A DNA stretch of 8,957 nucleotides from NCBI GenBank assembly GCA_013415595.1, contig JAAEEW010000127.1:1-8957 (forward strand), written 5' to 3'. The position numbers and the translations under genes are program-made. A model generated the notes under the pieces. That model saw only the letters and a program-made list of their open reading frames with translations, did not search any database and had not been told where the DNA came from. This stretch comes from Methanosarcinales archaeon (GTDB lineage Archaea; Halobacteriota; Methanosarcinia; Methanotrichales; Methanotrichaceae). Shown here one piece after another: positions 1 to 4,648 of the stretch. The stretch's first letter is position 1. Each line of letters starts with the position of its first letter.

Positions 1-657
1 ATCCTGAAGGACCTGGACCGCCTGCGAAGGATAATGAACGACCAGGACCGGCCGGTGCAGATCGTCTTCGCCGGCAAGGCCCATCCCGCGGACGACGCCG
101 GCAAGCAGATCATCCAGGAGGTATTCAGCGCCGCCCGGGACCCGGGCTTCGGCGGCCGGCTGGCCTTCGTGGAGGATTTCGACGAGCAGCTGGCCCAGTA
201 CATGGTCCACGGGGTGGACCTGTGGCTGAACAACCCCCTGCCGCCCCTGGAGGCCTGCGGGACCAGCGGCATGAAGGCCACCATGAACGGGGTCCCCCAG
301 CTCAGCATACTGGACGGCTGGTGGATCGAGGGGTTCAACGGCAGGAACGGCTGGGCGTTAGCCGGGTCGGAGGGCTCGGACAGAGACCAATGGGACTCGG
401 CCCAGATCTACAGGATCCTGGAGGAGGAGGTCATCCCCCGCTACTATGCGGTGAACAACAGCAACGGCATCCCCCATGAATGGGTGTGGGTGATGAAGGA
501 GGCCATCAAGCGCTCCGGCTCGGAGTTCTGCACCCGGCGGATGGTGAAGGAGTACGCCACCAAGTTCTACCAGCCGGCCCTGCACTCGGCGGAGGAGATG
601 CTGCGATCCGCCGTTCCCAGGTCCGCTCCCGGCTCCGCCCCTGCTCTCGAGGGCTGA
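1..657 (+). CDS. glgP: alpha-glucan (glycogen/maltodextrin) phosphorylase, C-terminal part
   Basis: This is the 3' part of a GT35 phosphorylase. The frame is open to the left window edge, so the ATG at 34 is internal and the true start lies outside. The family releases glucose 1-phosphate from alpha-1,4-glucans using phosphate and pyridoxal phosphate, in the cytosol. The key evidence is the motif E-A-C-G-T-S-G-M-K-A-T-M-N-G, whose lysine (codon 274-276) is the expected PLP Schiff-base lysine. Upstream, the segments VQIVFAGKAHPAD and VDLWLNNPLPPLEA fit the phosphorylase nucleotide-binding half. Downstream, D-G-W-W-I-E-G-F-N-G is typical of the short alpha-glucan phosphorylase branch found in archaea and many bacteria. 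The last 15 or so residues (Ser/Ala/Pro-rich) look like a non-conserved tail. It ends in TGA. The next gene is 121 nt downstream on the same strand and shows no functional link. The family call is firm; substrate chain length cannot be told. Confidence 0.93.
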   Translation: MLKDLDRLRRIMNDQDRPVQIVFAGKAHPADDAGKQIIQEVFSAARDPGFGGRLAFVEDFDEQLAQYMVHGVDLWLNNPLPPLEACGTSGMKATMNGVPQLSILDGWWIEGFNGRNGWALAGSEGSDRDQWDSAQIYRILEEEVIPRYYAVNNSNGIPHEWVWVMKEAIKRSGSEFCTRRMVKEYATKFYQPALHSAEEMLRSAVPRSAPGSAPALEG

Positions 658-740
658 AAGAGAGCACGAAGGTCTGAAAGGGTATCAGTCCGAGAGGGGC
701 GGTCTGAAGGGGGCAGTCTGGGGTGGCAAACTGAAGAGTG

Positions 741-752
741 TTAATTTCATAA
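741..752 (+). promoter_or_regulatory. weak TATA-like promoter element before the SagB-type gene
   Basis: The AT-rich run TTAATTTCATAA stands out in otherwise GC-rich sequence. Its centre is about 32 nt before the ATG at 779, so a start site about 25 nt downstream would give a nearly leaderless mRNA. The match to an archaeal TATA box is only fair. Confidence 0.35.
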
Positions 753-778
753 GTCAGTAAGGCCCATCTTGAGGGCTG

Positions 779-2431
779 ATGACTCCTTCTCCAGAATCGA
801 TCTTAGCCTATCATCAGGCCACCAAGCATCATCCCGGGATGTACGCCCCCGGCCCGGGCGGCCTGGACTGGTCCAACCAGCCCCACCCCTTCCGCCGCTA
901 CCGGGGAGCTTTGGAGATCCCCCTTTCCAGGGAAGCGGACGACCAGGTCACCTACCACCAGGCCCTCTTCGGCCTGGTCCCCCCGCAGCCCCTGAACCCC
1001 GGATTCATCTCCCGGCTTTTCTTCCACAGCCTGGCCCTCTCCGCCAGGAAGAGCTTTGCCGGCAGCACCTGGGCCCTGCGGGTCAATCCCTCCAGCGGAA
1101 ACCTGCACCCCACCGAGGCCTACCTGGCCTGCGGTCCGGTGGAAGGCCTGACGGATGCTCCCTCCATCAGCCATTACCAGCCCGCGGAGCATGCCCTGGA
1201 GGTGCGGTCCGCGCCCACCCCGGAGCAGTGGAGGACGATATGCGGAGGCCGGGAGGAGGGAATCATGATCGGCCTGTCCTCCATTCCCTGGAGAGAGTCC
1301 TGGAAGTACGGGGAGAGGGCCTACCGCTACTGTCAGCTCGACCTGGGCCACGCCCTGGCTGCGCTGAGCCTGGCCGGGGCGGGCCTGGGCTGGAGGGCAG
1401 AACTCCTGGATAATTTCGCCACCAGGGATCTGGATGAGCTGATGGGCCTGCACGTCCAGGGCCCGGAGGCCGAGCGGGGGGAGTGCATGCTCTACCTGGG
1501 CCCCCCGGACAGGGCCTCTGGAGAGGACCGCCCGGCCAGGGTCCCCATCCCCGCAATGTCCTGGCAGGGACGGCCCAACGTCCTGAGCGGCGCCCACGTG
1601 CGCTGGCCCCTGGTGGAGAGGGCCTTTGAGGCTGCAGGAAAGCCGGCGACGGAGACGAAGAGGGAGATGAAAATGGAGATGGAGACCGGGGCCCGGGAGG
1701 GAGGGAGAGACGACCCGGTGGCCCCGCGCCGGGCAGGGGTGACGGCGGAACGGTTCCGGCCAGGGACAGAGACCCTTCGAGAGATCGTCCGCTCCCGGCG
1801 AAGCGCCCAGGCCATGGACGGCAGGACGGCCATCTCCCGGGATCAATTCTGCCGCATGATGGCCCTGACCTCACCTCGCGACCTGGCAGCCTTCCCCCTC
1901 CTCCCCTGGAGGCCCCAGGTCCACCTGGCCCTCTTCGTGCACCGGGTGGAGGGCCTGGAGCAGGGGCTGTATCTGCTGGTCAGGGACCGGGTGCAGGAAG
2001 GAAGCCTGAGGAGGAGGCTCTCATCGCACTTCCTGTGGGAGCGCCCCCCGGGGGTGCCGGAGGACCTGGACCTCCACCTCCTGGCCCGGGGAGACTTCCG
2101 GGAGACGGCCATGAGGCTGTCCTGCAACCAGCCCATCGCCTCTGACGGCTGTTTCTCCCTGGCCATGCTGGCAGAGTTCCGCCGCCCCCTGCAGGAATGG
2201 GGGCCCTGGTTCTATCCCCGCCTGTTCTGGGAGTGCGGCATGATCGGGCAGGTGCTCTACCTGGAGGCCACCCTGGCAGGCCTGCGGGGTTGCGGGATCG
2301 GCTGCTTCTTCGACGACCTGGCCCACCGGATGCTGGAACTGGAGGGACTGGAGTATCAGGATCTGTACCACTTCACCGTCGGCGGGGCGGTGGAAGACCA
2401 GAGGCTCTCCACCCTCAACCCTTACGAATAG
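779..2431 (+). CDS. two-domain SagB/ThcOx-type nitroreductase-family oxidoreductase
   Basis: A 550-residue soluble protein with two nitroreductase-fold halves in tandem. In the first half, residues 11-43 carry the family's opening pattern (YHQATKHHPG, GGLDWSNQPHPFRRY). Residues about 103-116 hold N-P-S-S-G-N-L-H-P-T-E-A-Y-L, the SagB hallmark, and 174-196 hold W-K-Y-G-E-R-A-Y-R-Y-C followed by LDLGHA. A charged, purine-rich-coded linker (about 285-325) leads to the second half, which has E-I-V-R-S-R-R-S (335-342) and G-C-G-I-G-C-F-F-D-D (503-513). Members of this superfamily bind FMN; SagB itself oxidises azolines to azoles in thiazole/oxazole peptides. No YcaO cyclodehydratase or precursor peptide is visible here, so that role is not supported and the substrate is unknown. 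The ATG at 779 is preceded by GAGGG at a short 3-nt spacing. The N-terminal family motif begins 11 residues in, which supports this start. The stop is TAG, showing that TAG terminates at least one gene in this genome. Confidence 0.9.
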   Translation: MTPSPESILAYHQATKHHPGMYAPGPGGLDWSNQPHPFRRYRGALEIPLSREADDQVTYHQALFGLVPPQPLNPGFISRLFFHSLALSARKSFAGSTWALRVNPSSGNLHPTEAYLACGPVEGLTDAPSISHYQPAEHALEVRSAPTPEQWRTICGGREEGIMIGLSSIPWRESWKYGERAYRYCQLDLGHALAALSLAGAGLGWRAELLDNFATRDLDELMGLHVQGPEAERGECMLYLGPPDRASGEDRPARVPIPAMSWQGRPNVLSGAHVRWPLVERAFEAAGKPATETKREMKMEMETGAREGGRDDPVAPRRAGVTAERFRPGTETLREIVRSRRSAQAMDGRTAISRDQFCRMMALTSPRDLAAFPLLPWRPQVHLALFVHRVEGLEQGLYLLVRDRVQEGSLRRRLSSHFLWERPPGVPEDLDLHLLARGDFRETAMRLSCNQPIASDGCFSLAMLAEFRRPLQEWGPWFYPRLFWECGMIGQVLYLEATLAGLRGCGIGCFFDDLAHRMLELEGLEYQDLYHFTVGGAVEDQRLSTLNPYE

Positions 2432-2474
2432 GATTTTTGGCTGACGATATGCCCCCGATGGATTGCCTGCCGCT

Positions 2475-2498
2475 GAAGCGTTGCCCGCGAAACGCTTC
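2475..2498 (+). other. perfect 8-bp inverted repeat after the SagB-type gene
   Basis: GAAGCGTT (2475-2482) and AACGCTTC (2491-2498) are exact reverse complements around an 8-nt loop. It starts 43 nt past the stop at 2431. No T-run follows, so it is not a convincing terminator; it may be a 3'-UTR hairpin that protects the mRNA or marks its end. Confidence 0.5.
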
Positions 2499-2551
2499 CT
2501 GAGGAGACGCTGCACAGGAGACACAAAGCCGATGTGCTCCATTTGGGAGGC

Positions 2552-2572
2552 GTGCTGATCGGAGATTAGCAC
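2552..2572 (+). other. 9-bp hairpin just upstream of the rhodanese-gene promoter
   Basis: GTGCTGATC (2552-2560) pairs with GATTAGCAC (2564-2572) around a GGA loop, with one G-T wobble. It ends about 25 nt before the TATA box at 2598. It could be an operator-like dyad for the downstream gene or the 3' end of the upstream transcript. The sequence alone does not decide. Confidence 0.45.
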
Positions 2573-2590
2573 TAATAAATGGTATCGATT

Positions 2591-2605
2591 CAAAATTTTT
2601 AAATA
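2591..2605 (+). promoter_or_regulatory. archaeal TATA-box promoter of the rhodanese-like gene
   Basis: The run CAAAATTTTTAAATA contains TTTAAATA (2598-2605), a good archaeal TATA box preceded by A-rich bases that could serve as a BRE. Transcription would start about 25 nt downstream, near 2625-2630. That leaves a leader of about 10 nt before the ATG at 2638, containing GGGGGA (2627-2632) as a weak ribosome site. Confidence 0.6.
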
Positions 2606-2637
2606 TAGGAAAGATAAATTTAGATTGGGGGAATATT

Positions 2638-3192
2638 ATGAAGACGAATATCTTCGTAATGTTACTTCTGGTTGCCGCTCTGGCCATAGCCACGGCATCC
2701 GCTGAAGTAATGGACGAAAATGAAGAAGGGAGCGTGGCTCCGGAAGGAGCTGCGGTTATTGATGAAAATGCGACGGACGGGGCTATGTCAGCAGCCGAGG
2801 AGATGGAAGAATCGGACTGCATGGCAGCAGCCGACGAGTTCATGATGTCCCTTCCGGATAGCGGATTTTATTTGATGGAAGTGGAGGATCTCATAGCCAT
2901 GGTCGAGGCCGAGGATGAAGGCTTCATGATCCTGGACGTGAGGCCTGCTGATTCGTACGCAGCAGGGTATATCCCCGGCTCTGTCAACATTCCCGATCCG
3001 GAACTGATAGCCAGGATGGACGAGGTTCCTGCGGACAAGATGATAGCCGTCGTATGTCAGCTTGACACCAACTCCGCCTTCGCGGTGGCCATGCTCCGGG
3101 TCTTTGGGGACCGCGACGCCTGGATCGTCAATGGAGGTGTGACCGCCTGGGAAGATGCTGGAAAGGAACTAGAGGTACCTGAAGTGGCCTGA
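2638..3192 (+). CDS. exported single-domain rhodanese-like protein
   Basis: A 184-residue protein. Residues 1-22 form a Sec signal peptide: a short K-containing start, the hydrophobic FVMLLLVAALAIATA, and an A-S-A cleavage site before E23. Residues 23-70 are an acidic, Ala-rich, probably disordered linker. Residues about 80-180 are a rhodanese domain: ILDVRPADSYAAGYIPG (98-114) with the usual D-V-R, candidate catalytic C140 in A-V-V-C-Q-L-D-T-N-S, and the closing V-N-G-G-V-T-A-W (144-151 region follows; 164-171). Rhodanese domains carry sulfur as a cysteine persulfide. Here the loop after the cysteine lacks the Arg/Lys usual five positions on (Asn instead) and contains Asp, so thiosulfate transferase activity is doubtful. 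The product should act outside the membrane. It has its own promoter and terminator, so it is likely transcribed alone. The start is set by the signal peptide and the promoter distance. Confidence 0.9.
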   Translation: MKTNIFVMLLLVAALAIATASAEVMDENEEGSVAPEGAAVIDENATDGAMSAAEEMEESDCMAAADEFMMSLPDSGFYLMEVEDLIAMVEAEDEGFMILDVRPADSYAAGYIPGSVNIPDPELIARMDEVPADKMIAVVCQLDTNSAFAVAMLRVFGDRDAWIVNGGVTAWEDAGKELEVPEVA

Positions 3193-3227
3193 ATGAAATT
3201 CTCTTTTCATTCACCCTCCTTTTTTTT
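3191..3227 (+). terminator. hairpin plus T8 terminator overlapping the rhodanese stop codon
   Basis: GAATGAAA (3191-3198) and TTTCATTC (3205-3212) form a perfect 8-bp stem with a 6-nt loop. Eight consecutive T follow at 3220-3227. The stem begins inside the TGA stop (3190-3192). Archaeal RNA polymerase terminates mainly on the U-tract, and the stem may stabilise the 3' end. Confidence 0.75.
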
Positions 3228-3435
3228 CCTCTTCCTGAGCTTCGCCGCGAACGCCCGGGCGGGGGCGACAATTGATCCGGCAGCGCCGTCCCGGCGGGAC
3301 GGGGAGATTTTGGCATTTTCTGCAATTCCCTTCATCTCCCTGAAAAATGGCTTCACAGCCGCACCTTTTGCCGCTTCACATGATGCTCATTTCAAACTGC
3401 GCCGGCATCTATAGGATTCATGTAACTTCTAGCTG
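3228..3435. other. intergenic stretch with no supported gene
   Basis: This lies between the rhodanese terminator and the promoter of the Tyr-rich protein gene. It contains a 7-bp perfect hairpin, CCGTCCC (3286-3292) with GGGACGG (3296-3302) around GGC, followed by a short T-run (3308-3311). No coding potential was accepted: the only frame through it starts inside the terminator and has no family resemblance. No tRNA-like or other RNA fold was recognised. Confidence 0.6.
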
Positions 3436-3450
3436 AAATATACATAAAAA
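3436..3450 (+). promoter_or_regulatory. TATA-like promoter of the Tyr-rich secreted protein gene
   Basis: AAATATACATAAAAA is an AT-rich box in GC-rich surroundings. A start site about 25 nt downstream, near 3465-3470, would give a leader of about 30 nt containing the Shine-Dalgarno at 3486-3491. The spacing fits initiation near 3498 better than at the ATG at 3525. Confidence 0.5.
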
Positions 3451-3485
3451 CAGTCCTTTTATGCCCCGCCCGCCTCCAGGGGCTT

Positions 3486-3491
3486 GGAGGA
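3486..3491 (+). promoter_or_regulatory. Shine-Dalgarno GGAGGA not matched to a canonical start codon
   Basis: GGAGGA is the best ribosome-binding site in this leader. It lies 6 nt before an in-frame ATC (3498) but 33 nt before the first in-frame ATG (3525). The in-frame codons between the upstream TAA (3423-3425) and 3525 include no ATG, GTG or TTG. Its position therefore suggests initiation at a non-canonical codon, or a damaged start. Confidence 0.55.
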
Positions 3492-3524
3492 ATCACAATC
3501 CGATCCATTGCACTCATCATATTC

Positions 3525-4313
3525 ATGGCCCTGCTGGCCCTGTGCGGCGGCTCCCTGGCCATGGGCGGCGCTCAATACGCTGCTGAACATCCAATTTACC
3601 CTCACGAATATCCCATGAGCTACCCGGGAAGCGAGCACGACCGCCCGCCAGCGGGAGAGTCGGCCTTCTTCACCAAGGATCAGCCCCGGGAGTACGGCAC
3701 CCTGGTAGACCTGGGGCCGGCAGATCCCGGCTACATCGGAGAGGTCCTGGCGGACGTCCCCGGCGAGAACGGCCTGTGGATAGCTGACGGCTACGGCCAG
3801 GAGAGAAGGGTCAACCTCAACGTTCCGGTAGACAGCTGGGCCAACCAGGAGATAATACCGTCCCACGAGGGCGATATGACGGTCTACTACCGCTATCCCA
3901 CCGGCGAGATCAAGAGCTACAACATGGGATACGTCCGTCCCCACCACAGGTACTGGATGTGGTTCTACGGTGACGTCCCCGGAACCTACCAGGTCTGGTA
4001 CACCATCGGCGGCGTCTACACCAGCAACTACATCTGGTATCACCTGTGGAACGACTGGCCCTGGTGGTACGGCGGCTACACCTACACCTACTACACCACG
4101 CCGACGTACGACTGGGTGTATTACGAGAACCCCTACTACTACTATCCAGTGGTCTACAGCCCGGTGACCTACTACACCCCGGGATACGTGGTCTATGATG
4201 GCGGATACAGCATGAGCAGCTCCATGACCAGCTCCATGAGCACCTCCCTGACCGGCAACTTCGTGGGCTCCATGAGTAGCAGCATGACCAGCTCCATGAA
4301 CGTCAACGTCTGA
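3525..4313 (+). CDS. secreted Tyr/Trp-rich protein with Ser/Met-repeat tail, unknown function
   Basis: Counted from the ATG at 3525 it has 262 residues, but the protein probably starts earlier. The frame upstream reads I-R-S-I-A-L-I-I-F before that Met, which would complete a normal signal peptide (Arg, then a hydrophobic core through LLAL and a cleavage site near S-L-A-M-G). From 3525 the signal would be short and lack a basic residue. Residues about 55-160 look like a compact beta-rich domain, with M-W-F-Y-G-D-V-P-G-T-Y-Q-V-W-Y (145-159) followed by T-S-N-Y-I-W as its most distinctive stretch. Residues about 160-228 are very rich in Tyr, Trp, Gly, Thr and Pro. Residues 229-262 carry a Ser/Met repeat. 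No Pfam family is recognised with confidence. No membrane anchor is seen at the C terminus. It probably sits at the cell surface or in an extracellular matrix. It is followed by convergent-gene terminators. The opposite strand is also open here but reads as low-complexity Val/His sequence. Confidence 0.75.
   Translation: MALLALCGGSLAMGGAQYAAEHPIYPHEYPMSYPGSEHDRPPAGESAFFTKDQPREYGTLVDLGPADPGYIGEVLADVPGENGLWIADGYGQERRVNLNVPVDSWANQEIIPSHEGDMTVYYRYPTGEIKSYNMGYVRPHHRYWMWFYGDVPGTYQVWYTIGGVYTSNYIWYHLWNDWPWWYGGYTYTYYTTPTYDWVYYENPYYYYPVVYSPVTYYTPGYVVYDGGYSMSSSMTSSMSTSLTGNFVGSMSSSMTSSMNVNV
4209..4298 (+). repeat. in-frame repeat encoding S-M-S-S-S-M-T-S-S-M twice
   Basis: The decapeptide SMSSSMTSSM occurs at residues 229-238 (4209-4238) and 249-258 (4269-4298), exactly 20 residues apart. 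The Ser codons differ between copies (AGC/TCC/AGT), so the peptide is conserved more than the DNA, which suggests selection on the protein rather than fresh slippage. Confidence 0.8.
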
Positions 4314-4357
4314 ACGGAGCAGGAGACGATTGAGGCCCCGGCGGCAGGAACGGCTAT

Positions 4358-4378
4358 AAAAAAGCCCTGCCCCGGGCT
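4358..4378 (-). terminator. possible terminator for the minus-strand DUF11 gene
   Basis: Read on the minus strand, AGCCC (4378-4374) pairs with GGGCT (4367-4363) around GGGGCA, then runs into T6 (4363-4358). The stem is only 5 bp and lies about 250 nt past the gene's TAA, so this is a modest candidate. On the plus strand the same A-run forms part of a TATA-like CTATAAAAAA. Confidence 0.4.
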
Positions 4379-4390
4379 CCAGGATCAGGT

Positions 4391-4410
4391 GGTCTGGCCT
4401 TGCCAGAACC
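4391..4410 (+). other. hairpin in the convergent intergenic region
   Basis: GGTCTGGC (4391-4398) pairs with GCCAGAACC (4402-4410), giving 8 bp with a single bulged A and a CTT loop. It lies between the 3' ends of two convergent genes, about 30 nt after a TATA-like element, and may belong to a small RNA or a 3' UTR. Confidence 0.4.
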
Positions 4411-4513
4411 GGACGACAGAAGGAAGAGCCGGGCCAGATGATGAATAGGCGCCCTTGATGGGGCGTCCTTGATGGAAGGGCCCCGCCTGCCCACAGGGAC
4501 AGCGGGCGAATCA

Positions 4514-4562
4514 GGGAGGGGGCGCAGCCTTTAGCCCCCCTCCCGGCCACTTTCGTTTTTTT
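4514..4562 (+). terminator. strong hairpin plus T7 terminator after the Tyr-rich protein gene
   Basis: GGGAGGGGG (4514-4522) pairs perfectly with CCCCCTCCC (4536-4544), a 9-bp GC-rich stem with a 13-nt loop. T7 follows at 4556-4562 and a further TTTT soon after. It would stop plus-strand transcripts before they run antisense into the convergent DUF11 gene. It is 200 nt past the upstream stop codon. Confidence 0.65.
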
Positions 4563-4610
4563 CGATTTTATAATTCTCCCTGCCCGGGAGCCAGAGGCCG
4601 GATCCGACCT

Positions 4611-4648
4611 AACCGGGATAGACCGATGTTAGCCGGGATAGACCGGTG
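4611..4648. repeat. 20-bp tandem duplication spanning the DUF11 gene stop codon
   Basis: CCGGGATAGACCG occurs at 4613-4625 and again at 4633-4645, a period of exactly 20 bp; flanking bases match with two differences over 18. On the minus strand the upstream copy encodes the C-terminal V-Y-P-G and TAA. The other copy, shifted by 20 bp, repeats GTC-TAT-CCC-GGT-TAG in another frame just past the stop. Confidence 0.8.

Noticed and set aside
803..1846. 347-codon minus-strand frame opposite the SagB-type gene
   Set aside because: It is a Gly/Pro/Arg-rich shadow of the plus-strand gene, whose family motifs are unmistakable.
2452..2502. 17-codon peptide with two Cys downstream of the SagB-type gene, as a RiPP precursor
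   Set aside because: There is no ribosome site, leader-core layout or cyclodehydratase, and it overlaps the hairpin at 2475-2498. A thiazole/oxazole peptide cluster is not supported.
3193..3414. 73-codon frame opening directly after the rhodanese stop, with a signal-peptide-like start
   Set aside because: Its first codons are the terminator hairpin and T8 tract, which by themselves create the Phe/Leu-rich 'signal peptide'. The rest has no family features, and it has no ribosome site of its own.
3459..4550. 363-codon minus-strand frame opposite the Tyr-rich protein gene
   Set aside because: It reads as low-complexity Val/His/Gly sequence that mirrors the Tyr/Trp codons of the plus strand, and it runs through the convergent terminator region. 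The plus-strand product has a signal peptide, a domain-like core and an amino-acid-level repeat.
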